Assembly: GCF_030931715.1 (NCBI RefSeq)
Contig: NZ_CP133261.1
Location: forward strand, 868,001-932,000
Length of the DNA stretch: 64,000 nt
Source: Tissierella sp. MB52-C2
GTDB taxonomy: Bacteria; Bacillota; Clostridia; Tissierellales; Tissierellaceae
Direction: 5' to 3'
Shown: one piece after another, positions 1-8,745 of the stretch
How the letters are laid out: each line of letters begins with the position of its first letter
How positions within the stretch are numbered: position 1 is the stretch's first letter
Program-made: the position numbers and the translations under genes
Notes under the pieces: model-generated
Told to the model about the DNA's origin: nothing
What the model saw: the letters and a program-made list of their open reading frames with translations, nothing else
The model's database searches: none

Positions 1-36
1 TTTCTAAAATTCAATATAATTGAGGGGGGAAAAATA

Positions 37-225
37 ATGAAATACTTAGTACAACCAATGGTAGGAAGTTTAATTTTGGATAAAGAAGATCATGAAGTAG
101 GTACAAATTGTATTGCTAGATGCATAGCTGATGATAGTTGTTATAATTATGAAATCTGCTATACTCCAACAGGACCTAAGATGATTCAAACAGGGATTAA
201 TCCTGCAGATATAAATACAGACTAA
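37..225 (+). CDS. Small four-cysteine peptide, possible RiPP precursor
   Basis: This 62-residue protein is not assigned to a family with confidence. It starts at an ATG preceded by a strong ribosome binding site (GAGGGGGGA). The N-terminal 24 residues are mixed and charged and have no signal peptide. The core holds four cysteines at positions 25, 29, 35 and 41, and the tail is polar. A short leader-like N-terminus plus a compact Cys cluster is the usual shape of a ribosomally made, post-translationally modified peptide, and it loosely recalls clostridial Cys-rich peptide families that begin MKY. The next genes encode an ABC-2 exporter, which would suit a secreted peptide. No maturase lies inside the window, but the region upstream is cut off. 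It could instead be a small metal-binding protein. Confidence 0.6.
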   Translation: MKYLVQPMVGSLILDKEDHEVGTNCIARCIADDSCYNYEICYTPTGPKMIQTGINPADINTD

Positions 226-284
226 GTTGTAATTTAGTATAAATTAAAATGACTAGCAGTATGTACTATATAAGGAGAATGAGT

Positions 285-1649
285 ATGAGATACCAACTAA
301 AATCAATATTTAGAAATAGGATTACCTTGACAGTATTAGTCATTATCATAATATTGAATTTATACACCGTAATAAATCTTGAAAGAGAAGCATATTCTTC
401 TAAGTCAAAAATAGTTGACAATTTGGAGCTAGAGTTGATACAGGCGAAAGAGGCAAATGCAAGGAATAAAGACAGTGTTAAGGCTAGGTATAAAGATCCT
501 GAGATTTTGAGTCTACATGATAATTATACCAAACTTAGAGAGTGGCTTATTAAAAACAAAGAAAGAATGATAGAAATATATAAAAATCTAAATCCTGAAG
601 AATACTCGGATGAACTCTTGGCTATGGAGATTATGGAAATTAGGACTGTAATGGATGTAAATGCAGATTTTGAGGAAAATAGGCCCTTATCAGAGGATAT
701 CTTTAAGGAAGAAATAACAATGTTAGGATTGAAAGAAGAACTTCCAGTTGATTTTAATAAAATAATAAATAATGCTTTCTATACTTTTAATATAAAAGAG
801 GATAGGCACGCTATTTATGATGGGCTTAAAAGTATAATCACAAGGCTATTAGACTTATATAAAACTAAAGAAAAAAGACTAGAGCTAGATATAGCATCTC
901 CATGGACATTTTATGTGAGGAAGGTAGGATTTGAAGGATTCTCAGTTCCTGTATTATGCACCATATTTCTTGTATATACCTGTGCAATGGTAGTAGAGGA
1001 TAGAAAAAGTAGAAGTATGCAGTTAGTAAAGGTATTGCCTAAGAATAGGGGGTATATATTCGGACATTATTATACTGCCATATTACTTTCTGTATTTATC
1101 ATATTGATTATATCCTTCCTTATACCAATATTATTTATGGGTATAAGACATGGGTTTGGAGGATTGAGAAATCTTATACTAGTAGACCCTAAAGGATTTA
1201 CTTCATTTAATGGATATGAACATGTTGATATATGGGGAACATTAGGAATAGGAAGATTTGCTACTTCTTCAATGAATATGAATCATGGGGCAATGCCTTC
1301 AAATCAGCTAGAACTTTATCCATTGTGGAAGGTAATGGGATTGTCTATGATACCTGCTATATTAAAGCTTTTATTCCTGACTCTATTAGGGGTAGGGATT
1401 GGACTATGTATTTCAAACAAAAATACTTCTATATTAGTCACTAGCCTAGTTGCAGTAATATATATTGTATTCCAGCTATATGGATCTGATATGTTGTTCA
1501 ATCCTTTATCAATAGGTTCTGCTTGGAATATAACATTGGGTGGTATGGCATTTACATGGGTTAGAGCTGTAGTTGTGTTAGTAGTAGCCTTGATAGCCAG
1601 TACGACGATTATATATATTATTATAAATAAACAGGATTTTAATGTTTAG
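285..1649 (+). CDS. ABC-2 type transporter permease
   Basis: This is a membrane subunit of an ABC-2 (exporter-type) transporter. One hydrophobic helix lies near the N-terminus (about residues 12-31). An extracytoplasmic stretch of roughly 190 residues rich in charged residues follows, and then a C-terminal block of about five hydrophobic segments. This large ectodomain between the first and second helices is typical of ABC-2 permeases in peptide, bacteriocin-immunity or antibiotic export. I chose ATG 285 because AAGGAG at 272-277 sits 7 bases upstream; an in-frame ATG at 249 has no such site. The gene is followed by its ATPase and a second permease of similar topology, so the exporter is probably a heterodimeric membrane pair plus an ATPase. 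The substrate is unknown; the small Cys peptide just upstream is one candidate. Confidence 0.85.
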   Translation: MRYQLKSIFRNRITLTVLVIIIILNLYTVINLEREAYSSKSKIVDNLELELIQAKEANARNKDSVKARYKDPEILSLHDNYTKLREWLIKNKERMIEIYKNLNPEEYSDELLAMEIMEIRTVMDVNADFEENRPLSEDIFKEEITMLGLKEELPVDFNKIINNAFYTFNIKEDRHAIYDGLKSIITRLLDLYKTKEKRLELDIASPWTFYVRKVGFEGFSVPVLCTIFLVYTCAMVVEDRKSRSMQLVKVLPKNRGYIFGHYYTAILLSVFIILIISFLIPILFMGIRHGFGGLRNLILVDPKGFTSFNGYEHVDIWGTLGIGRFATSSMNMNHGAMPSNQLELYPLWKVMGLSMIPAILKLLFLTLLGVGIGLCISNKNTSILVTSLVAVIYIVFQLYGSDMLFNPLSIGSAWNITLGGMAFTWVRAVVVLVVALIASTTIIYIIINKQDFNV

Positions 1650-1659
1650 GAGGGAAATC

Positions 1660-2568
1660 ATGGAAAGCATATTGCGGATTAATAATTTGAAGAAATCCTT
1701 TGGCCGGGAAACAATAATAAGAGACCTTAGTTTTCAAGTGGGTGAGCAAGAAATAGTCGGGTTCTTAGGACCTAATGGTAGCGGAAAATCTACTACTTTA
1801 AAATGTGTAGCTGGGCTTTATCAGATGACAGCTGGAGAGATTTATATTGGGAAATACTCTATTAAAAAGAATCGAAAGGAGGCATTATCTCTAGTTGGAT
1901 TGAGCATAGAGCATCCTACTTTATATCCTAATTTATCAGGATTAGATCATTTAAAAATGATGGCAAGATGGCGTGGAGTGGGACAGGATAGAGTAAAAGA
2001 AATGATTGATTTCAGTGGACTTGAAAATAGCATAACAAAGGTTGCTGGGAAATATTCCATGGGAATGAAGATGAGATTAATGCTATCTTTATCTCTTTTA
2101 CATAATCCGAAATTAATTATACTTGATGAGCCTACTAATGGATTAGATCCTCAGGCTATAGTTAATTTGAGGGAGCAAATAAAGGAAATTAGAGAACAGG
2201 GTTCATCTATTCTTTTCTCTTCTCATCAATTGGGAGAAGTAGAGAAAATTGTTGACAGAGTTGTTCTTATTAATCATGGGGATAAGCTTTATGATGGTTC
2301 ATTACCTGATAAGCTAAAGGATGGAAATGTATATAAGATTCAAGTTTCAGATGTTGAGAAAAGCATGAAAATAGGGAATGAAATTAATGGGTTGAGCATG
2401 ACTTCACTAGAGGATAATGATAGTAATTGGATTTCTTTTCATTGTGATGATAAGGAAGCATTAAATAATTATATTGAAATGCTTCAGCAAAATAGTATAA
2501 GAATAGAGGATTTTAATAAAGAGGTTACAGATTTAGAAAGTTTTTATAACCTATATTATAAGGGGTAA
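1660..2568 (+). CDS. ABC transporter ATP-binding protein
   Basis: This cytoplasmic ATPase of about 302 residues powers the flanking ABC-2 permeases. Walker A is GPNGSGKST at residues 37-45. The signature region is YSMGM at about 132-136, a degenerate form of LSGGQ common in BcrA-like and CcmA-like exporter ATPases. Walker B is LIILDE at about 152-157, and an SSHQ switch histidine follows. About 90 C-terminal residues form the usual accessory domain. ATG 1660 follows AGGAGG at 1649-1654; an in-frame ATG at 1642 lies upstream of that site and inside the preceding gene. The coding region starts 10 bases after the permease stop codon, so the two are co-transcribed and probably coupled. Confidence 0.92.
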   Translation: MESILRINNLKKSFGRETIIRDLSFQVGEQEIVGFLGPNGSGKSTTLKCVAGLYQMTAGEIYIGKYSIKKNRKEALSLVGLSIEHPTLYPNLSGLDHLKMMARWRGVGQDRVKEMIDFSGLENSITKVAGKYSMGMKMRLMLSLSLLHNPKLIILDEPTNGLDPQAIVNLREQIKEIREQGSSILFSSHQLGEVEKIVDRVVLINHGDKLYDGSLPDKLKDGNVYKIQVSDVEKSMKIGNEINGLSMTSLEDNDSNWISFHCDDKEALNNYIEMLQQNSIRIEDFNKEVTDLESFYNLYYKG

Positions 2569-2571
2569 TGT

Positions 2572-3789
2572 GTGATGAAAGCTTTAGTTTATAATGAAAT
2601 AAAACTTTTTTTCTCAAAAAAGAATGTCTTTTTAATGCTATTAGCTATATTATCTGTGTTGTTAATATTTCAATTTTACTATGTAAAGCTTTATAAAGAA
2701 TATCCTAGTGTTAAAATGGAGGAACTACAATCTGAAATAAATAATGCTACAGTATGGTATGAAAGATATAGTAATCAATTAGAAACTCTATATAATGAAT
2801 CTCCAGAACATGAATCAATATCATCGTTAGAATTTATGGCAGACGTGTGGAGTGTTAATTTAAACAATTTGAACTTCTTGAAGATATTATGGGAAAATAG
2901 CCACAAGAATGAATTAAAGATACAAGAAGTTAATCAGAAGCTAGATAATAATTTGGTAAGGGTATTTGAACAGAAAATAGATGTAAGAGGAAGTAATTTA
3001 TATAGGACAAATGAAAGAGATTGGAATAAAAGAATGCTTTTGATGAAAGAATATGGTAAAGATGAACAATTGCCAGAGATTAATCCCAATAGACCCGATG
3101 GATTTTATATAATCAATCAGGCTATTAATGGAGAGAGCCCATTTAGTTTAGTTTTTATATTTTTATTTATATTGCTGAACTATGATATTTGGTCTTTGGA
3201 TTTTGAGAACGAAACTATAAGGTTGATATTTACCTTACCTTTTTCCAAAAAAAGGATTTATTTGACTAGATTTTTTTCGAGGTTTATTTTGTCATTGTGT
3301 GCAGTAGTATTATGTCTTATTGTTCTGTTCTTTTTAGGAAATATACAGTTTGGGCTAGGACTGGACAGATATGGGATTATAAATGAGAAAGCAGTACAGA
3401 CATTTGGTTTCTTTGAAACATCGGGGGATATGTTTTTTTCATCGGACAAGGTGGTGAGTATGTTAGGTATTACTATGTATACTTTTACTGTATTTGTAGC
3501 TTATATATTTCTTATATATTCCTTGGTTCAACTTGTGTCCTATATAAGCAAAAATCAAATGATTTCTTTTTTGCTTCCTTTGACAGGATTAATAACCTTA
3601 ATGACATATTTACTATTACCTAGAGATACACATAATGTAGGTTATAATGTATTTTTATATTTGCAGACACAAAAGTTATTTGATGGGAGCTTAGGGATTG
3701 GTTTATTATTAGCTTTATTTATTTTGATATTGTCTTCACTTTTAATGTTTGCAATCTCCATGTTTACCTTGATGAAAAGGGAGCAATAA
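2572..3789 (+). CDS. ABC-2 type transporter permease, second subunit
   Basis: This second membrane subunit of the exporter has about 405 residues. It has one hydrophobic helix near residues 18-38, a polar extracytoplasmic region to about residue 195, then several hydrophobic segments to the C-terminus. The topology mirrors the first permease of the operon although the sequences are clearly different, which supports a heterodimeric channel. Translation can start at GTG 2572 or ATG 2575; both follow AAGGGG at 2560-2565. The coding region begins 3 bases after the ATPase stop codon, consistent with coupled translation. Transcription probably ends at the strong hairpin at 3976-4026. Confidence 0.85.
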   Translation: MMKALVYNEIKLFFSKKNVFLMLLAILSVLLIFQFYYVKLYKEYPSVKMEELQSEINNATVWYERYSNQLETLYNESPEHESISSLEFMADVWSVNLNNLNFLKILWENSHKNELKIQEVNQKLDNNLVRVFEQKIDVRGSNLYRTNERDWNKRMLLMKEYGKDEQLPEINPNRPDGFYIINQAINGESPFSLVFIFLFILLNYDIWSLDFENETIRLIFTLPFSKKRIYLTRFFSRFILSLCAVVLCLIVLFFLGNIQFGLGLDRYGIINEKAVQTFGFFETSGDMFFSSDKVVSMLGITMYTFTVFVAYIFLIYSLVQLVSYISKNQMISFLLPLTGLITLMTYLLLPRDTHNVGYNVFLYLQTQKLFDGSLGIGLLLALFILILSSLLMFAISMFTLMKREQ

Positions 3790-3975
3790 GTAGGAGATGG
3801 AAACAATTTCATATTTTGGATTTAGGATTGCAAAATGGGAGATAAGATTATAGATCAATTAAGTATTATTATAGGGATTAAAAAAGCCCCTATATTCCTT
3901 TATAAAACCAACTGCTGAACCAAGAGAAAAAGAATATAATTCTTTAGACGATAGAATTATGATATTTAAATAATA

Positions 3976-4033
3976 AACACTCCTTTCTAGGAATAATCAA
4001 ATAAGATTAAACTAGAAAGGAGTGTTATTTTAT
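3976..4033. terminator. Bidirectional terminator hairpin
   Basis: A perfect 15-bp inverted repeat (AACACTCCTTTCTAG at 3976-3990 with its complement at 4012-4026) encloses a 21-base loop, with a T-rich tail on the plus strand. It lies between convergent transcription units, so it could stop both the exporter operon and the EamA gene. Confidence 0.75.
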
Positions 4034-4110
4034 TGTATAACTTATAATGGCTATTTTTTGTTTTTGTTCTCCAGATAGGGAAGTTCTACTTTAATATTTT
4101 AATATTGAGA

Positions 4111-4167
4111 ATTTCCTGTAAATGAGTTTCAAAAAAAGCTATCTCTTTATGTTTCCTTAGAAGTTTT
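4111..4167. repeat. Copy 1 of a dispersed short repeat
   Basis: The stretch beginning AATGAGTTTC at 4121 matches the stretch beginning with the same ten bases at 54721. Hand alignment gives about 37 identities in 50 aligned bases with no gaps. Both copies end in T-runs next to coding regions. The function is unknown; it may be a related terminator or a decayed small repeat. Confidence 0.35.
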
Positions 4168-5034
4168 TTATTTCTCAAAAAAAGAAATTATTATAACTGC
4201 TAATAATATAAATGAGATTCCAAAGAATGTTTTAATTCCAAAACCCTCGTTTAATAATAATACTCCTATAGTTACACTTGTAATAGGTTCAAAGGTACTT
4301 AAAATAGATGTACTTTGAGGTCCTATTACCTTAATGCCAAACTGAAAAAGAGTTACTCCAAGACCTACTGACAAAGATAGCAATAAGGACATTATCCATC
4401 CTAGGGGTTTCATATTTATTGTAAATGTTTTAGTTAGTATACTAAAGATTAGCATCATAATTGCTGCAATTACACAAAGATAAAATGTTAATTTAATTGT
4501 ATTCATTTCTTTTAAGCTACTTTTATCTAGATATATAGTATAAAAAGCAAAGGTAATACTTGATGAAAAAGCAAGGAGCATTCCAGTGAAATTAATATCT
4601 CCATCACCATCATAAAACATTATGACGCCCAATAAGCAAAGTATAACTGCAATTAACTTTGTAACACTTGGATTTTCCTTAAAAAATAATATGCATCCAA
4701 GTATTACAAAGGCCGGATATATAAAATGGATTGTTGTTGCTATTCCAGAAGGAATATAGTTATAAGATAAATATAACAACAAAGCCGTTGCTCCATATCC
4801 TAAAGTAGCTACAAGAATTATTTTCTTTAATTCTTCCTTTGCAATTTTTAAAGTTTCTTCATTATCTTTTCTAATTAATAAATATAAAAAAGGAAGTATC
4901 AACAAAAATCTATAGAATGCTAAACTTGTGGCATTTCCTCCAGATTCATAAACAAACTTTGCCATTAAAGGCATACTTCCAAAAATAGTTGCTGAAATAA
5001 CAACTGCTAATATACCTTTAGATTTAGTGCTCAT
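4168..5034 (-). CDS. EamA/DMT-family transporter
   Basis: This 288-residue integral membrane protein has about ten hydrophobic segments arranged as two EamA repeats, the standard plan and length of drug/metabolite transporter superfamily exporters (RhaT/YdcZ-like). These proteins usually efflux amino acids, nucleosides or other metabolites; the substrate cannot be read from the sequence. The start follows a clear AAGGGGTGG site with 6-base spacing on the minus strand. It is transcribed divergently from the citrate synthase operon, with 422 bases between them. A likely -10 element (TATAAT on the minus strand, plus coordinates 5088-5093) sits directly beside a perfect 14-bp palindrome. Confidence 0.88.
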   Translation of the reverse strand: MSTKSKGILAVVISATIFGSMPLMAKFVYESGGNATSLAFYRFLLILPFLYLLIRKDNEETLKIAKEELKKIILVATLGYGATALLLYLSYNYIPSGIATTIHFIYPAFVILGCILFFKENPSVTKLIAVILCLLGVIMFYDGDGDINFTGMLLAFSSSITFAFYTIYLDKSSLKEMNTIKLTFYLCVIAAIMMLIFSILTKTFTINMKPLGWIMSLLLSLSVGLGVTLFQFGIKVIGPQSTSILSTFEPITSVTIGVLLLNEGFGIKTFFGISFILLAVIIISFFEK

Positions 5035-5097
5035 AATTAACCACCCCTTGTGTAATTGATCATATTTTTAGTATATATAACTTTTATATTATAGGCA

Positions 5098-5111
5098 ATC
5101 AAATATTTGAT
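5098..5111. promoter_or_regulatory. Palindromic operator candidate
   Basis: ATCAAATATTTGAT is a perfect 14-bp palindrome. It sits immediately upstream of the minus-strand TATAAT (5088-5093) of the EamA gene, where a repressor would block the -35/-10 spacer. The cognate regulator is unknown. Confidence 0.4.
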
Positions 5112-5189
5112 ATTAGCAGAAACAACTTTCTCTAAATGTAGATTATTTAACATAATGCAAGGAAGAATATAAAAACTTGCAAAAATGGC

Positions 5190-5218
5190 TTGCTATTATT
5201 TTAAAACTGTGCTAGAAT
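5190..5218 (+). promoter_or_regulatory. Sigma-A type promoter of the citrate operon
   Basis: TTGCTA (5190-5195), a 17-base spacer and TAGAAT (5213-5218) with an extended TGC just before the -10 form a good vegetative promoter. The orientation and position fit the Re-citrate synthase operon. One copy of the AACTTGCAAAAATG repeat lies directly upstream of the -35. Confidence 0.55.
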
Positions 5219-5456
5219 TGTTTAAAATATTATTTATCACATTAAAGTAAGCAACTGGAAAGAAAAATCATGAAATTGGCGTAACGCAGGAAAACAAATA
5301 GACATAGTAATGGAGAAATAAATATGAAAGGGAAAAACCATTAGAAGTGGATGATGAAATAGTAAGAAAAACAAAATGATTGTTTTTTAAAAAAAGAAAC
5401 ACGAGCTAAGAAAACTTGCAAAAAATGAAGTATAATACAAATGAGGGGGAAGAAAA

Positions 5457-6803
5457 ATGATTTATAGCGGCATCGATACTTTAAGACCAAATCTTTTTAA
5501 GGAAGCATTTCCTTATACTGAAATACCAAAGGTAAAATTTAACAATATTCAATTACCAATGGATATTCCAGAAGACATATGGATTACTGACACTACATTT
5601 AGAGATGGACAGCAATCCATGTCATCTATGACAGTTGAGCAAATGGTTAGAATCTACGATTATCTTCATGGGTTAGATAATGGTTCAGGGATCATAAGAC
5701 AAACTGAGTTTTTTTTATACTCTGATAAAGATAGAAAAGCCGTAGAAGAATGTATTAAAAGAGGATATGAATTTCCGCAGATTACTTCTTGGATTAGGGC
5801 TAATAGGGAAGATTTTAAACTAGTAAAAGAAATGGGAATTAAAGAAACTGGTATACTTATGTCTTGTTCAGATTATCATATATTTCACAAATTGAATATG
5901 ACTAGAAGAGAGGCTATGCAGACTTATCTTTCTATTGCAGAAGCTGCTTTGGAAAATGGAATTACTCCTAGGTGTCATTTTGAAGACATAACTCGTGCAG
6001 ACTTCTTTGGATTTGTTGCTCCATTGGCCAAGAACTTAATGGAATTATCTGATAAGTATAAGATACCTGTGAAAATAAGGGCTTGTGATACTTTAGGCGT
6101 AGGTATTCCTCATGTTGGAGTAGAGTTACCTAGATCTGTGCCTGCTCTTATTCATGGTTTAAGATATTATTGTAATGTACCTTCAACATCCATTGAATGG
6201 CATGGACACAATGATTTTAATTCTGTAGTTGTAAATTCCACTACATCCTGGTTATTTGGAGGTTCTTCTGTCAACTCTACATTATTTGGAATTGGTGAAA
6301 GAACTGGAAATTGTCCCCTAGAAGCCATGGTATTTGAATATGCACAAATAAAGGGAACTACTAAGAATATGGATCTTAAAATAATTTCTGATATAGCTGA
6401 TTATTTTGAAAGAGAATTGAATTATATTGTACCAGCCCGTACACCTTTTGTAGGCAGTGAATTTAATGTTACCAGGGCTGGAATTCATGCAGATGGTATG
6501 TTAAAAAATAAAGAAATATATAATAGCTTTGATACTGAAAAGATTCTAGGTAGACCACCGATAGTTGCAGTAAATTCATATTCAGGATTAGCAGGTATTG
6601 CTGCTTGGATTAATGGATATTTTAAATTAAATGATATGAAAAAAATTGACAAGAACGATCAGAGGATTTTACCAATTAAAAAATGGATGGATGAGGAATA
6701 TGCTAATGGAAGAACTTCAAATATTGGCAATGATGAACTTAAGGAATTAGTATTTAAATTTATTCCAAATATTCTAGGAAACAAAGAAACAAAGGCAATT
6801 TAG
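5457..6803 (+). CDS. Re-type citrate synthase
   Basis: This 448-residue protein belongs to the isopropylmalate/homocitrate synthase superfamily, not the usual Si-citrate synthase fold family. It would condense acetyl-CoA with oxaloacetate to citrate. The TIM-barrel motif DTTFRDGQQ is at residues 45-53 and the metal-binding HGHND is at 249-253. The family includes the Re-face citrate synthase known from Clostridium kluyveri. Context makes this assignment more likely than homocitrate or isopropylmalate synthase: the next genes are aconitase, isocitrate dehydrogenase and pyruvate carboxylase, and no leucine or lysine genes are nearby. The length matches Re-citrate synthases, which are longer than a bare HMGL-like catalytic domain. 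The start ATG follows GAGGGGGAAG. It is the first gene of the operon. Confidence 0.87.
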   Translation: MIYSGIDTLRPNLFKEAFPYTEIPKVKFNNIQLPMDIPEDIWITDTTFRDGQQSMSSMTVEQMVRIYDYLHGLDNGSGIIRQTEFFLYSDKDRKAVEECIKRGYEFPQITSWIRANREDFKLVKEMGIKETGILMSCSDYHIFHKLNMTRREAMQTYLSIAEAALENGITPRCHFEDITRADFFGFVAPLAKNLMELSDKYKIPVKIRACDTLGVGIPHVGVELPRSVPALIHGLRYYCNVPSTSIEWHGHNDFNSVVVNSTTSWLFGGSSVNSTLFGIGERTGNCPLEAMVFEYAQIKGTTKNMDLKIISDIADYFERELNYIVPARTPFVGSEFNVTRAGIHADGMLKNKEIYNSFDTEKILGRPPIVAVNSYSGLAGIAAWINGYFKLNDMKKIDKNDQRILPIKKWMDEEYANGRTSNIGNDELKELVFKFIPNILGNKETKAI

Positions 6804-6826
6804 ATGTTGATTGGAGGTAAAAAAAG

Positions 6827-8743
6827 ATGGGATTAACTGTTGCAGAAAAGATAATAAGAGAGCATTTAATAACTGGAAAATTAATAAGAGGAAGTGAAAT
6901 AGGATTAAAAATAGATCAGACCCTTACTCAGGATTCTACAGGAACTATGGCTTATCTACAGTTTGAAGCCATTGGAGTAGATAAAGTTAAGACAAAAAAG
7001 TCAGTAGCCTATATTGACCATAATATGCTCCAAACTGGTCCAGAAAATGCAGATGACCATTTATATATTCAAACCGTTGCAAAAAAATATGGAATATATT
7101 TTTCAAAACCAGGAAATGGAATATGCCATCAAGTGCATCTAGAAAGATTTGGAGTACCTGGGGAAACACTTTTAGGCTCCGATAGTCATACCCCTACCTG
7201 CGGTGGATTGGGAATGTTAGCCATAGGGGCAGGAGGGTTAGATGTAGCTGTAGCAATGGCAGGGGGAGAGTATTATATAACTATGCCCTACATTGTAAAA
7301 GTTGAACTAACAGGTAAATTAAATCTTGGTGTATCTGCTAAGGATATTATCCTTGAAGTTTTGAAAAGATATAAGGTAGTAGGTGGACTTAATAAAATAT
7401 TTGAATATACAGGTGAAGGGGCTAAATCTTTATCTGTTCCAGAAAGAGCAACCATAACTAATATGGGAGCAGAACTAGGTGCTACAACCTCTATATTTCC
7501 TTCTGATGAAATTACTTATGAATTTTTAAAACTTCAAGGAAGGGAGAAAGAATATAAGAATATAGTGGCTGATGATGATGCTTTTTATGATGAAGAAATA
7601 ATAATAAATCTTGATGAATTAGAGCCAATGGTGGCTTGTCCCCATAGTCCTGATAATGTAGTTAAAGTATCTAATCTGAAAGATATTAAAGTTAATCAAG
7701 TAGCAATAGGCAGTTGTACTAATTCATCTTATATGGATTTAATGAAAGTTGCAGAAATTTTAGATGGAAAAACTATATCTGAGGATATTTCTTTAGTTAT
7801 TTCTCCGGGTTCAAAGCAAGTATTAAATATGCTTGCTGAAAATGGAGGACTTTCTAAACTTATATCAGCTGGAGCTAGAATACTTGAATCTGGATGTGGT
7901 CCCTGCATAGGCATGGGACAGGCACCGATTACTGATGGTATATCTTTGAGGACTTTCAACAGAAATTTTAAAGGAAGATGTGGAACTCCTTCTGCAAATG
8001 TATATTTAGTAAGTCCAGAAGTAGCGGCGGTGTCAGCTTTAACGGGATATATTACCAATCCATCAGGTTATATGGAAAATATAAATATATTTATGCCAGA
8101 AAAGTTTTTAATAAATGATAATTTAATTGTTAATCCAGCTGAGGTTGGGGAAGATATAAATATTATCCGTGGACCAAATATTAGACCTTTTCCAAAATCT
8201 AAGGAATTAGGGGAAGAAATTATGGGAAAGGTATTAATTAAAGTGGGAGACGATATAACTACTGACCATATAATGCCTTCAAATGCTAAGTTATTGCCTT
8301 ATAGATCTAATATTCCTTATCTATCTGATTATTGTTTAACACCATGTGACTTAGAGTTTCCTAAGAGGGCTAAGGGAAATGGCGGAGGTATCATTGTTGC
8401 AGGATTTAATTATGGGCAAGGTTCAAGTCGTGAACATGCAGCTTTAGTTCCATTATATTTGGGGATTAAGTCTATAATAGCTAAATCCTTTGCAAGAATT
8501 CATAAACAAAATTTAATCAATAATGGAATAATTCCTTTAGTATTTGAGAACACAGATGATTTTGATGATATAGATATGTTAGATGAATTAGTTATTGAAA
8601 ATGTTTCTAATCAAATTAATGAAGACAAGATTATTATAAATAATAGAACTAAAAATAAGGTATATAAATTAACCTTAGATATAACTGAAAGGCAAAGAGA
8701 TATGCTTAAAGCTGGCGGTCTTCTAAATATGAAGGGGGAATAA
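6827..8743 (+). CDS. acn: Aconitate hydratase
   Basis: This 638-residue aconitase converts citrate to isocitrate with a [4Fe-4S] cluster. The cluster ligands are visible as Cys297 in GSCTN and Cys357 and Cys360 in SGCGPC. The C-terminal swivel domain carries the GSSREHAA substrate-loop motif. The length is that of the compact clostridial, mitochondrial-like type rather than the roughly 900-residue AcnA. It starts 23 bases after the citrate synthase stop with a TTGGAGG ribosome binding site, and is followed after only 2 bases by isocitrate dehydrogenase. It is cytoplasmic and oxygen-sensitive, fitting an anaerobe. A leuC-like isomerase is less likely given the fused swivel domain and the context. 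Confidence 0.95.
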   Translation: MGLTVAEKIIREHLITGKLIRGSEIGLKIDQTLTQDSTGTMAYLQFEAIGVDKVKTKKSVAYIDHNMLQTGPENADDHLYIQTVAKKYGIYFSKPGNGICHQVHLERFGVPGETLLGSDSHTPTCGGLGMLAIGAGGLDVAVAMAGGEYYITMPYIVKVELTGKLNLGVSAKDIILEVLKRYKVVGGLNKIFEYTGEGAKSLSVPERATITNMGAELGATTSIFPSDEITYEFLKLQGREKEYKNIVADDDAFYDEEIIINLDELEPMVACPHSPDNVVKVSNLKDIKVNQVAIGSCTNSSYMDLMKVAEILDGKTISEDISLVISPGSKQVLNMLAENGGLSKLISAGARILESGCGPCIGMGQAPITDGISLRTFNRNFKGRCGTPSANVYLVSPEVAAVSALTGYITNPSGYMENINIFMPEKFLINDNLIVNPAEVGEDINIIRGPNIRPFPKSKELGEEIMGKVLIKVGDDITTDHIMPSNAKLLPYRSNIPYLSDYCLTPCDLEFPKRAKGNGGGIIVAGFNYGQGSSREHAALVPLYLGIKSIIAKSFARIHKQNLINNGIIPLVFENTDDFDDIDMLDELVIENVSNQINEDKIIINNRTKNKVYKLTLDITERQRDMLKAGGLLNMKGE

Positions 8744-8745
8744 TT

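Larger units (their letters stand above)
3790..4167. other. Intergenic region between convergent genes
   Basis: This stretch separates the ABC exporter operon from a convergent EamA gene. It contains a small AT-rich hairpin (3936-3943 pairing with 3953-3960), the strong terminator hairpin at 3976-4026, and at about 4111-4167 a sequence related to one near 54711. I see no credible coding region; the longest frame with a start near a purine-rich site is under 20 codons. Confidence 0.7.
5035..5456. other. Divergent regulatory region upstream of citrate operon
   Basis: This 422-base gap carries the control regions of the EamA gene (leftward) and the citrate synthase operon (rightward). It contains a 14-bp palindrome (5098-5111), a good extended promoter (5190-5218), and two near-identical copies of AACTTGCAAAAATG (5174-5187, and 5413-5427 with one extra A). 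The second copy lies just before the citrate synthase ribosome binding site. I see no coding region and no recognisable riboswitch. The promoter position implies a leader of roughly 230 bases. Confidence 0.6.

Noticed and set aside
3797-3860. Short frame starting ATGGAAACA after the exporter operon
   Set aside because: Under 20 codons, with the purine-rich site touching the start codon.
5416-5436. TTGCAA and TATAAT just upstream of the citrate synthase gene as a promoter
   Set aside because: The spacing is only 9 bases and the -10 would overlap the region of the ribosome binding site; the promoter at 5190-5218 is far better.
7729-8058. Minus-strand frame of 109 codons inside aconitase
   Set aside because: It lies opposite conserved coding sequence with no ribosome binding site or recognisable product; it is a shadow of the real gene.
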